From an uncultured bacterium (GTDB lineage Bacteria > Actinomycetota > Coriobacteriia > Coriobacteriales > Coriobacteriaceae), in the NCBI GenBank assembly GCA_905215815.1, contig CAJMRN010000036.1, positions 1 to 18,723 of the forward strand: a DNA stretch of 18,723 bases. Direction: 5' to 3'. This document shows positions 1-6,744 of the stretch, in pieces. A program made the translations under genes and the position numbers. The stretch's first letter is position 1. Every line of letters begins with the position of its first letter. The notes under the pieces are model-generated. The model was given only the letters and a program-made list of their open reading frames with translations. It did no database searches and was not told the DNA's origin.

Positions 1-169
1 GTTTAACGTCGGCATCTCGTTTGGCACCGCAGTGGGCGGCGCCGTGGTAAGCAGCATTGGCATTGCGTACGTGGGTGCAGTGGGCGCCGCGTTCTCGCTT
101 GTGGCCTGGGCGCTCACGCTGATGACGATTAAGCTGGCACGCTGGGAGCGCAAGCGGGCAAAAGCGTAG
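1..169 (+). CDS. MFS transporter, C-terminal fragment (5' end outside window)
   Basis: An open frame from base 2 to the TAG at 167-169 gives the last 55 residues of a membrane protein. The fragment begins FNVGISFGTAVGGAVV, continues as a hydrophobic Gly/Ala-rich helix and ends in a basic cytoplasmic tail (ARWERKRAKA). The FNVGIxxGxxxGG pattern is typical of the eleventh helix of DHA1-type major facilitator permeases of the AraJ/YdhP drug and sugar efflux group. The family assignment is from this short stretch only and the substrate cannot be told. It lies 51 bases upstream of the phosphatase gene on the same strand, so the two could be co-transcribed. Confidence 0.7.
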   Translation, partial: FNVGISFGTAVGGAVVSSIGIAYVGAVGAAFSLVAWALTLMTIKLARWERKRAKA

Positions 170-206
170 GCGTAGATGCGATACTCGAGCTCGATGATGG
201 CGATTG

Positions 207-212
207 AAAGGA
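207..212 (+). promoter_or_regulatory. ribosome binding site deciding the phosphatase start
   Basis: AAAGGA lies 8 bases before the ATG at 221. An in-frame ATG at 176 would add 15 residues (MRYSSSMMAIERKPL) not expected in this family and has no comparable Shine-Dalgarno sequence. The start at 221 is therefore preferred. Confidence 0.75.
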
Positions 213-220
213 AACCGCTC

Positions 221-667
221 ATGCAACGCTTACTGTTTATCTGTCATGGGAACATCTGTCGCTCGACGATGGCCGAGTCGGTGTTTACCGAGCTCGTGCG
301 CCGCGCTGGGCGCGAGGCGGAGTTTGTCATCGATTCCGCTGCGACCTCGACCGAGGAGATCGGCAACCCGCCACACCACGGTACCGTTGCCAAGCTACGC
401 GAAGTCGGGTTTCCCGTCGTTGCGCACCGTGCTCGTCAGGTGCGTCGCGCAGAGTATGGCAACTGGGATCACATTGTCTATATGGATGCTGAGAACGCGC
501 GTGGCCTGCGTCGCATCTTTGGCGACGACCCCGATGGCAAGGTCTCGCGCCTGCTCGATTGGACCGATCGCCCCGGCGACGTGGCCGACCCCTGGTACAC
601 CGGCAATTTCGATGCCACCTACCGAGACGTACTCGCCGGTTGCACCGCCATGCTCGAGCAACTGTAG
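221..667 (+). CDS. low-molecular-weight protein-tyrosine phosphatase
   Basis: This is a 148-residue cytoplasmic phosphatase of the LMW-PTP family, which removes phosphate from protein tyrosines through a cysteinyl-phosphate intermediate. The P-loop CHGNICRS sits at residues 8-15, right after the first beta strand, with nucleophile Cys8 and phosphate-binding Arg14. The general acid is in the DPW motif at residues 123-125. Length matches the usual 140-160 residues. No tyrosine kinase or exopolysaccharide genes are visible beside it, so its substrate is unknown; arsenate reductases of the same fold are less likely because the DPW loop is intact. The gene is flanked by an MFS gene upstream and a palindromic repeat element downstream, facing a convergent gene pair. 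Confidence 0.93.
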   Translation: MQRLLFICHGNICRSTMAESVFTELVRRAGREAEFVIDSAATSTEEIGNPPHHGTVAKLREVGFPVVAHRARQVRRAEYGNWDHIVYMDAENARGLRRIFGDDPDGKVSRLLDWTDRPGDVADPWYTGNFDATYRDVLAGCTAMLEQL

Positions 668-713
668 GTTTGCGGGCGAACGAACCGCGCAAACCGCGCC
701 ATCGGCATACATC

Positions 714-806
714 GAACGTGGATTTTCTCCCGCATACAGATTGAGCGTGGAAAATCTCCCACTTTGAGCGTTCAAGGGCGCCCTAAACGGGAGAAAATCC
801 ACGCTC
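714..806. repeat. three-copy palindromic intergenic element
   Basis: A 19-bp unit at 714-732 (GAACGTGGATTTTCTCCCG) recurs inverted at 788-806 with one mismatch. A third copy lies directly oriented at 743-760, in which the central ATTTT core reads AAAAT. A perfect 10-bp palindrome, AGGGCGCCCT, lies at 775-784. The element fills the gap between the convergent phosphatase gene and the minus-strand TIGR04076-like gene, ending 3 bases from the latter's stop codon. No long T-run follows the stem, so a role as terminator is possible but not shown. Confidence 0.75.
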
Positions 807-808
807 GA

Positions 809-1138
809 CTACTCGTCGACGATCTCGGCAAGCCAGACGTTCAGCGTATCGACCTCGGGACAGCAGAACTTTGCCGTGCCGGGCTCGTTGCCAGGCACGG
901 TTCCGCCATAGCGCAGGATATCGATATAGGGAAAGCCCACATGGCAGGCCATGGCGCACATCTTGCCGCGATCGCGGTCGAAGTCAAAAACGTCGCCCGG
1001 CTTGTGACCATGGTGGCAACGGCACGTTCCCAGCTGGTCCACGCAGCTCACGCGGATACGCGGACGCTTGCCACGCGGCGCGCCGAGCGGCTTGCTCTCG
1101 CCCGCAGGCTTGATGCCGCCCTCGCCAGCGTTACTCAT
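809..1138 (-). CDS. small Cys-rich TIGR04076-like protein
   Basis: This 109-residue soluble protein has a polar, Gly/Lys-rich first 25 residues and then a conserved-looking core. Cysteines fall at residues 32, 39, 41, 61, 65, 92 and 93. The pattern GTCxCHHGHKPGD, then CAMACHVGFPYIDILRYGG, then a terminal CCPE resembles the uncharacterised TIGR04076 family (spaced Cys, GH..GD, C..A, YGG, CP). The spacing suggests a metal site or redox role, but no function is established. Its ATG lies inside the last codons of the kinase gene, with an 8-base overlap (ATGAGTAA), implying translational coupling. Family recognition is from memory of the motif; a search would settle it. Confidence 0.75.
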   Translation of the reverse strand: MSNAGEGGIKPAGESKPLGAPRGKRPRIRVSCVDQLGTCRCHHGHKPGDVFDFDRDRGKMCAMACHVGFPYIDILRYGGTVPGNEPGTAKFCCPEVDTLNVWLAEIVDE

Positions 1139-1955
1139 GGTCGATCACGTCCAAGCAGGCCTCGATGGGAAGGCCGGCCGACTTGTCCTCTTGGTCGGCA
1201 TTGCGCTCGATAAGCTCAGCCACCACACGCATGGCATCGGACGTCGCGCGCTGCAGACTCCAACCTGCCATAACGCGGCCGACGAGCACCGCCGAGAACG
1301 TGTCGCCCGTGCCCGGGAAATACACCGGAATGAGCTCAAAGGGAATCGTGAAGTACTCCCCCGCTACATGGTCGTAACCGATAACCGCGTTCGTGCCATT
1401 GACCACGGCGCTCGTAATGACCACCGACTTGGCACCCAGGGCACGCACGGCGTCCACAAGAACGCGGCCCTCATCGGGCGTGATTTGCTCGGCAATGGGC
1501 GTATCGGTGAGCAGACACGCCTCGGTGTAGTTGGGCACCGCATAGTCGGCGCACTCGAGCAGGCTGCGCATGAGACCGATCGTGGACTCGGGCACGCCTG
1601 CATAGAGCTTGCCGTTGTCGCCCATGATGGGGTCGACGAACACCTTGGTGCCCTTTTGCGCGCGACGGTGGCAGAAGTCCGAAATAATGCGCGTCTCTTC
1701 CTCGGTCACGATAAAGCCAGTCGAGATGGCGTCGAACTCAAAGCCGAGCTCCTCCCAGATAGCGAGGCTCTGGCGGACATACTCCGTGGTGTCGTGGATG
1801 TAGAACTTGGGGTAGTTGAGCGTATCGGAAACGAGGGCCGTCGGCAGGTTGTGAATGCGATAGCCCATGTGCGACAGCACCGGCAGCATTGCAGAAAGCG
1901 CGACCTTGCCGTAACCGCACATATCGTTGATCAGCAGCAGCTGGGTATTCTTCAT
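1131..1955 (-). CDS. pyridoxal/pyridoxamine kinase (PdxK/PdxY family)
   Basis: This 274-residue ribokinase-fold kinase phosphorylates the 5'-hydroxyl of pyridoxal, pyridoxine or pyridoxamine in vitamin B6 salvage. Visible signatures are the N-terminal strand followed by GYGKVA, the DPIMGDNGKLY segment at 108-118, PNYTEACLL at 141-149 and the anion hole/catalytic GTGD at 215-218, where Asp218 is the expected catalytic base. Length fits the family. A GGGAG ribosome site precedes the ATG at 1953-1955. It is the first gene of a two-gene minus-strand unit and overlaps the small Cys-rich gene by 8 bases. PdxK and PdxY cannot be separated by eye, so no symbol is given. Confidence 0.9.
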   Translation of the reverse strand: MKNTQLLLINDMCGYGKVALSAMLPVLSHMGYRIHNLPTALVSDTLNYPKFYIHDTTEYVRQSLAIWEELGFEFDAISTGFIVTEEETRIISDFCHRRAQKGTKVFVDPIMGDNGKLYAGVPESTIGLMRSLLECADYAVPNYTEACLLTDTPIAEQITPDEGRVLVDAVRALGAKSVVITSAVVNGTNAVIGYDHVAGEYFTIPFELIPVYFPGTGDTFSAVLVGRVMAGWSLQRATSDAMRVVAELIERNADQEDKSAGLPIEACLDVIDHE

Positions 1956-2177
1956 GAGGGTCTCCCTTGTTTCGGGCGCGGCGCGGCAGCGCCACAGTGC
2001 GACTAAGTGTAGCGCAGGGGACGTTGCGAGCGGAGGCGAGCGGTGCGAAGTGCAAATTGTTGCGGAAAGGTTTCGGAAAATGATCTCTTTTCCTCCGTCC
2101 CCAAGGGATCACATGCACCGAAACGGACCGTGGCGGAATCACAGATTGCCGCTTAGGAACGCTTGCAGCGTCGAGCG

Positions 2178-2205
2178 GTTACGGCGTTTGGTAAAACGCC
2201 GTAAC
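2178..2205. repeat. perfect 12-bp stem-loop upstream of the MarR promoter
   Basis: GTTACGGCGTTT at 2178-2189 and its exact reverse complement at 2194-2205 enclose a 4-base loop. It lies 18 bases upstream of the -35 hexamer, so it is probably a DNA-level site or a leftover terminator, not part of the MarR mRNA. A short AT-rich stretch follows but no clear T-run. Confidence 0.6.
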
Positions 2206-2222
2206 TTAATAAGTTTGGTACC

Positions 2223-2251
2223 TTGACATTGATTTCTCATGCTCCTAGATT
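2223..2251 (+). promoter_or_regulatory. sigma70-type promoter of the marR-ABC operon
   Basis: A perfect -35 TTGACA (2223-2228) is followed by exactly 17 bases and a -10 TAGATT (2246-2251, 4 of 6 consensus). The predicted start lies near 2258, about 50 bases before the marR ATG. It is the best promoter match in the window. Confidence 0.75.
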
Positions 2252-2285
2252 AGTTAGGCACAAAACAATCCCTCTACCTAACTAA
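2250..2285. promoter_or_regulatory. probable MarR operator (inverted repeat over -10 and +1)
   Basis: TTAGTTAGG (2250-2258) and its exact reverse complement CCTAACTAA (2277-2285) are centred 27 bp apart. The first arm overlaps the end of the -10 hexamer and the predicted transcription start; the second lies just before the ribosome site. Position and symmetry fit autorepression by the dimeric MarR protein encoded immediately downstream. That link is inference; the arms could also be two separate operators, or form an mRNA hairpin. Confidence 0.6.
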
Positions 2286-2306
2286 AGAAAGGAGCGAAGC
2301 TTAGAT

Positions 2307-2810
2307 ATGTGTGTTGAACCACTCGTCCTTCCGCATGAGCCCGGCGGTGACCCGTCGCAACCGGTAGACATATCCGAAGCGGTCAGCGCCGAGGACAAAC
2401 TCGCCAAGCGCATCCTGAGCGGCTTGGGATTTTGCGGCCATTACATGCACTTTCATGGCGGAGGCGTGTCCGGCAAGGCGCCCATCGTCTGCCTGCTCGC
2501 TAAGCAGCCCACCGGCGAGCTTTCCCAACAGGAACTCGGCATGCACTTCGACCTCAAGCCGGGGTCCCTTTCCGAGATCCTATCCAAGCTCGAAATGGGC
2601 GGCATCATCGAACGCAGTCGCAATCCCAAAGACCGCCGGCAACTCACCATACGCCTAACCGAAGCGGGATGGGAAAAGGCCCGCGTTGAGCAGGCCGCCC
2701 GCATTCGCTTTAGAGAGCAGGCCTTTAGCGCGCTCACCCACGACGAGCGCGAGGACCTCGCCGAAATGCTCGAGAAAATCCGTGTAACCTGGGAGGAACT
2801 GGATGATTAA
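2307..2810 (+). CDS. MarR-family transcriptional regulator
   Basis: This 167-residue protein has a polar N-terminal extension of about 30 residues and then a MarR winged helix-turn-helix. The recognition part runs about 70-95 (LSQQELGMHFDLKPGSLSEILSKLE). The wing contains the family hallmark NPKDRRQLTIRLTEAG at about 106-121, with the DRR residues that contact the minor groove. A helical C-terminus would form the dimer interface. An AAAGGAG ribosome site precedes the ATG by about 12 bases. The gene is first in an operon with the two ABC half-transporters; its stop overlaps the next start by 8 bases. By analogy with MarR/ABC pairs it probably represses the exporter and is relieved by an exported or toxic ligand. 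The ligand is unknown. Confidence 0.92.
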   Translation: MCVEPLVLPHEPGGDPSQPVDISEAVSAEDKLAKRILSGLGFCGHYMHFHGGGVSGKAPIVCLLAKQPTGELSQQELGMHFDLKPGSLSEILSKLEMGGIIERSRNPKDRRQLTIRLTEAGWEKARVEQAARIRFREQAFSALTHDEREDLAEMLEKIRVTWEELDD

Positions 2811-4599
2811 AACCCTCATGGGCAGCATCCGTGACTATATGAAAGCCACCGTTGCCACGCCATTGCTCGTGCTTGGCGAGGTGCTCTGCGAGATGCTGAT
2901 TCCATTTATCACCGCCAACCTGATCGACGCCATCAAAGACGGCACCACCGTAGCCGAGATGCTTCCCACCGCGGGCTTTTTGGTGCTCATCGCGCTGACA
3001 TCGCTGGCTTTTGGCGCCGCTGCCGGCGTCACCTGCAGCCACGCGAGTTGCGGCTTCGCCAAGAACCTGCGTCACGACCTGTTCTACAAAATCCAGACGT
3101 TCAGCTTTGCCAACATCGATGAGTTCTCGAGCTCCTCGCTCGTCACGCGTCTGACCACCGACATCAACAACGTGCAGCAGGCCTTTATGATGATCATCCG
3201 TATCGCCGTGCGTGCGCCGCTGGTATTGATCTTCGCCTTTACCATGGCGTTTATCATGGGCGGCAGCGTCGCCATGGTCTATCTGGTCATCATTCCGCTG
3301 CTGGGCTTTGGACTGTTCTTTATCATCTTTAAGGTGCGCCCCATCTTCTCGCGCGTGTTCCACAAGTACGACGCCCTTAACGAGTCCGTCGAGGAAAACG
3401 TCACCGGCATGCGCGTGGTCAAGAGCTATGTGCGCGAAGACTTTGAGAAGGAGAAGTTCGCGACCGCTGCGCGCGACGTCCAGATGGACTTCACCCGCGC
3501 CGAGAAGCTGCTGGCCTTTAACAACCCCATGATGAACATCTGCGTCAACGGCGCGTTTGTCGTCATCATCTACCTGGGCTCCAAGCTCATTATCACGAGC
3601 CAGGGCACGCTGTTCGACGTGGGCCAGCTCTCCTCGATCTTTACCTATGGCTTCCAGATCCTCATGAGCCTGATGCAGCTGTCGATGATCTTTGTCATGG
3701 TGACCATGGCCGACGAATCGGCGCACCGCATTACCGAGGTGCTGGCCGCCGAGCCCACGATCGCCAATCCCGCCGAACCCGTGCTCGAGGTTGCCGACGG
3801 CTCCATCGACTTTGACCACGTGAGCTTTAAGTATTCCGCGCATGCGAAGCGCCAGGCACTCGACGATATCGACCTGCACATTAAGAGCGGCGAGACCATC
3901 GGCATCATCGGCGGCACCGGCTCGGCCAAGTCCACGCTCGTCAACCTCATCGCCCGCCTGTACGACGCCACCGAAGGCACCGTGCGCGTGGGCGGCATGG
4001 ACGTGCGCGACTACGACCTAGACGCGCTGCGCCACCAAGTGGCCATGGTGTTGCAGAAAAACGTGCTGTTTAGCGGCACCATCGCCGAGAATCTGCGCTG
4101 GGGCGACCCGAACGCCACCGACGAGGAAGTCCGCGAGGCGGCACATCTGGCCTGCGCCGATGAGTTTGTCGACGGCTTCCCCAAGGGCTACGACACCTGG
4201 ATCGAGCAGGGCGGCTCCAATGTCTCGGGCGGTCAGAAGCAGCGCCTGTGCATTGCGCGCGCTCTGCTGCGTCGCCCCAAGATCTTGATCCTGGACGACT
4301 CCACCAGCGCCGTCGACACCAAGACCGACGCCAAGATCCGCGCAGGGTTGGCAAGCTATCTGCCCAACACAACCAAGCTCATCATCGCCCAGCGCATCAG
4401 CTCCGTGCAGGACGCAGACCGCATCATCGTCATGGAGGGTGGCCGTATCGCGCAGATCGGCAACCATGATGAGCTGCTTAAGACGAGCGAAATCTACCGC
4501 GAGACCTTTACCTCGCAGAACAAGATGTCTGCCGAGGCCGACACCGAGGTATCCGTACCGCAAGCTCAAACCCAGGAAGGAGGCGAGGCACATGAGTAA
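2803..4599 (+). CDS. ABC exporter half-transporter with degenerate ATP site
   Basis: This 598-residue type IV ABC exporter subunit has a six-helix membrane domain (about 15-310) followed by a nucleotide-binding domain (about 333-570). The key residues deviate from consensus. Walker A reads GGTGSAKST (370-378), with Ala375 where Gly is usual. The signature is NVSGGQ (473-478). Walker B ends LDD, so Asp499 replaces the catalytic glutamate. The H-loop has Gln530 instead of His (IIAQR). This is the profile of the subunit that supplies the non-catalytic site in heterodimeric exporters such as TM287/288. A GGGAGGA ribosome site precedes the ATG inside the end of marR. The C-terminal tail (572-598) is acidic and polar. 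The cargo is not predictable; multidrug or peptide export is plausible. Confidence 0.93.
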   Translation: MIKTLMGSIRDYMKATVATPLLVLGEVLCEMLIPFITANLIDAIKDGTTVAEMLPTAGFLVLIALTSLAFGAAAGVTCSHASCGFAKNLRHDLFYKIQTFSFANIDEFSSSSLVTRLTTDINNVQQAFMMIIRIAVRAPLVLIFAFTMAFIMGGSVAMVYLVIIPLLGFGLFFIIFKVRPIFSRVFHKYDALNESVEENVTGMRVVKSYVREDFEKEKFATAARDVQMDFTRAEKLLAFNNPMMNICVNGAFVVIIYLGSKLIITSQGTLFDVGQLSSIFTYGFQILMSLMQLSMIFVMVTMADESAHRITEVLAAEPTIANPAEPVLEVADGSIDFDHVSFKYSAHAKRQALDDIDLHIKSGETIGIIGGTGSAKSTLVNLIARLYDATEGTVRVGGMDVRDYDLDALRHQVAMVLQKNVLFSGTIAENLRWGDPNATDEEVREAAHLACADEFVDGFPKGYDTWIEQGGSNVSGGQKQRLCIARALLRRPKILILDDSTSAVDTKTDAKIRAGLASYLPNTTKLIIAQRISSVQDADRIIVMEGGRIAQIGNHDELLKTSEIYRETFTSQNKMSAEADTEVSVPQAQTQEGGEAHE

Positions 4600-6511
4600 G
4601 GCAACGACCGCCGAGCGCGCGCTCAACCGCAAGGGTGGCACCATGTCGCGCCTCATCAAGACGCTCTTTGGCTTCTACCCCGTGCTTTTGCCCCTCGTCG
4701 TCGTCGGCGTGGTGCTCTGCGCCATCATCAACTCCATCGGCGCGACCTTCCTTCAGAGCGCCCTGCAGATTATTAGCGAATCGTGGCAGTCGGGCGATTG
4801 GGAAGCTGCACAGCCCAAGATCGCACAGCTCGTGACCACCCTCGCCTGCATCTACGGCGTCGGCATCCTGTCCTCGCTCTTCTGGAACCGCGCCATGGCC
4901 ATCGTCACGCAGGGCTCGCTCGAGAAGCTGCGCGAGAAGATGTTCAACCGCATGCAGGACCTGCCGATTCGCTACTTCGACACGCACCAGCGCGGCGACA
5001 TCATGAGCCACTACACCAACGACATCGACACGCTGCGCCAGATGATCAGCCAGTCGCTGCCCAACCTGCTCATGACGACCATCGTCATCGTCACGGTATT
5101 CTTTATCATGCTGTACTACAGCGTGTGGATGTGCCTGGTCATTGTGGCCGGCGTCGTCTTTATGACCTTTATGACCAAGCTGCTCGGCTCCAACTCCGCG
5201 CGCTTCTTCATTGCGCAGCAGGCTGAACTCGGCGTGGTCGAGGGCCATATCGAGGAAGTCATGAACGGCCAGAAGGTCGTCAAGGCATTCTGCCACGAGT
5301 CTGCCGCCGAAGCCGATTTTGACGAGCGCAACGAAAAGCTCTTCGAGGTCTCGCAGAAGGCCAACATGTACGCCAACATCCTCATGCCTATCCTTATGAA
5401 CCTGGGCAACCTGCTCTACGTGCTGGTCGCACTGGCGGGCGGCATTTTCCTGGCGCTGGGCGTGCCTAACCTGAGCATCTCGGGCATGACGCTGTCCATC
5501 GCCGTCGTAGTGCCGTTCCTCAACATGACCAAGCAGTTCTGCGGACAGATCGGCCAGATCTCGCAGCAGATCAACGCCGTGGTCATGGGCCTCGCCGGCG
5601 CCGACCGCATCTTTGAGCTCATCGACGAGAAGCCCGAGACCGACGAAGGCTATGTGACGCTCGTCAACGCGCAGGTCAACCCCGATACCTGGCAGCTCGA
5701 GGAGGCCGACCACCACACCGGCATGTGGGCGTGGAAACATCCGCACCGCGCAACCGGCGAGATCGAGTACGTACCGCTGCGCGGCGACCTGGTCATGGAC
5801 AACGTCGACTTTGGCTACACGCCCGACCACGAGGTGCTGCACGGCGTGTCCGTGTTTGCCAAGCCGGGCCAGAAGGTCGCGTTTGTCGGCGCCACCGGTG
5901 CCGGCAAGACGACCATCACCAACCTCATCAACCGCTTCTATGACATCGCCGATGGCAAGATCCGCTACGACGGCATCAACGTCAACAAGATTCGCAAGGC
6001 CGATCTGCGCCGCTCGCTGGGCGTCGTGCTACAGGACGTGAACCTGTTCACCGGCACCGTGATGGATAACATCCGCTACGGCAACCTGGACGCTACCGAC
6101 GAGGAGTGCATCGCGGCGGCCAAGCTCGCGGGCGCGGACGACTTTATCACCCGCCTGCCTGACGGCTACGACACCATGCTCACCGGCAACGGCGCCCAGC
6201 TGTCGCAGGGGCAGCGCCAGCTGATTTCGATCGCACGCGCCGCTGTTGCCGATCCGCCGGCGATGATCCTGGACGAGGCTACGAGCTCCATCGACACCCG
6301 CACCGAAGCCATCGTGCAGGCGGGCATGGACAAGCTCATGGAAGGCCGCACGACGTTTGTCATCGCACACCGCCTGTCCACCGTGCGCAACTCCGACGCG
6401 ATCATCTGTCTTGATCACGGCCGCATCATCGAGCGCGGCAACCACGACGAGCTGATCGCCAAGCGCGGGTATTACTACCAGCTCTATACCGGAGCGTTTG
6501 AGCTGGAATAG
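4592..6511 (+). CDS. ABC exporter half-transporter with canonical ATPase residues
   Basis: This 639-residue partner of the preceding gene has a membrane domain from about 25 to 340 and a nucleotide-binding domain from about 398 to 625. All catalytic motifs are canonical: Walker A GATGAGKTT (433-441), signature LSQGQ (537-541), Walker B ILDEATSS with Glu562, and H-loop His593 (VIAHRLST). Between the domains (about 350-398) is an extra Trp/His-rich linker (TWQLEEADHHTGMWAWKHP) not found in short exporters. The start at 4592 follows AGGAGG and overlaps the previous stop by 8 bases (ATGAGTAA), so the subunits are probably made in equal amounts. An upstream in-frame ATG at 4439 would lie deep inside the preceding gene and was rejected. 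Confidence 0.94.
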   Translation: MSKATTAERALNRKGGTMSRLIKTLFGFYPVLLPLVVVGVVLCAIINSIGATFLQSALQIISESWQSGDWEAAQPKIAQLVTTLACIYGVGILSSLFWNRAMAIVTQGSLEKLREKMFNRMQDLPIRYFDTHQRGDIMSHYTNDIDTLRQMISQSLPNLLMTTIVIVTVFFIMLYYSVWMCLVIVAGVVFMTFMTKLLGSNSARFFIAQQAELGVVEGHIEEVMNGQKVVKAFCHESAAEADFDERNEKLFEVSQKANMYANILMPILMNLGNLLYVLVALAGGIFLALGVPNLSISGMTLSIAVVVPFLNMTKQFCGQIGQISQQINAVVMGLAGADRIFELIDEKPETDEGYVTLVNAQVNPDTWQLEEADHHTGMWAWKHPHRATGEIEYVPLRGDLVMDNVDFGYTPDHEVLHGVSVFAKPGQKVAFVGATGAGKTTITNLINRFYDIADGKIRYDGINVNKIRKADLRRSLGVVLQDVNLFTGTVMDNIRYGNLDATDEECIAAAKLAGADDFITRLPDGYDTMLTGNGAQLSQGQRQLISIARAAVADPPAMILDEATSSIDTRTEAIVQAGMDKLMEGRTTFVIAHRLSTVRNSDAIICLDHGRIIERGNHDELIAKRGYYYQLYTGAFELE

Positions 6512-6537
6512 CTCAAAACAGCCCCAACGCTCCCAAC

Positions 6538-6641
6538 GGAGTTCCCCGAGGGAGACGGGGTGTTTACTCGGTGCTCAAACATTCTCGCTTCGCTGCGAAA
6601 CTGCGCGCGGAGCAAACACCCCGTCTCCCTCGGGGAACTCC
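6538..6641. repeat. 104-bp element with perfect 28-bp inverted arms
   Basis: The arms at 6538-6565 and 6614-6641 are exact reverse complements (28 of 28), separated by 48 bases. The loop itself contains a small TCGC...GCGA hairpin. The element begins 26 bases after the stop of the second ABC gene. It resembles a fold-back intergenic repeat more than a simple terminator, since there is no T-run after the right arm. It may stabilise the exporter mRNA 3' end. Confidence 0.8.
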
Positions 6642-6679
6642 TACGCGCAGTCTTTTCTCGCAGCCTAAAAAGAAGTGGT

Positions 6680-6713
6680 GAGGCCCTGGCCGTTTGGCCA
6701 GGGCCTCATTTTG
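6680..6713. terminator. bidirectional intrinsic terminator, ABC operon / lysR
   Basis: A perfect 12-bp GC-rich stem (GAGGCCCTGGCC at 6680-6691, complement at 6696-6707) has a GTTT loop and is followed by ATTTTG on the plus strand. On the minus strand the stem is followed by a T-rich stretch (CTTCTTTTTAGG). It lies between the convergent ABC operon and LysR gene and can serve both. Confidence 0.85.
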
Positions 6714-6744
6714 TAAGGAGTCAAAAAGTCCCGTCTCAGATGAG

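Larger units (their letters stand above)
1956..2306. other. 351-bp divergent intergenic region, kinase gene / MarR operon
   Basis: The kinase-proximal half (about 1956-2170) has no gene that I can support. It holds a tandem GCGAGCGG pair near 2026-2042 and a weak minus-strand -10 candidate (TACACT on the minus strand, 2006-2011) without a convincing -35. The MarR-proximal half holds a perfect stem-loop (2178-2205), a good sigma70-type promoter (2223-2251) and an operator-like inverted repeat (2250-2285), described separately. The right part is AT-rich relative to the surrounding genes, as expected for a promoter. Confidence 0.6.

Noticed and set aside
2734..5842. Two long minus-strand open frames (2734-3879 and 4508-5842)
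   Set aside because: Both are antisense to the ABC genes and give His/Asp/Val-rich sequences without domain features.
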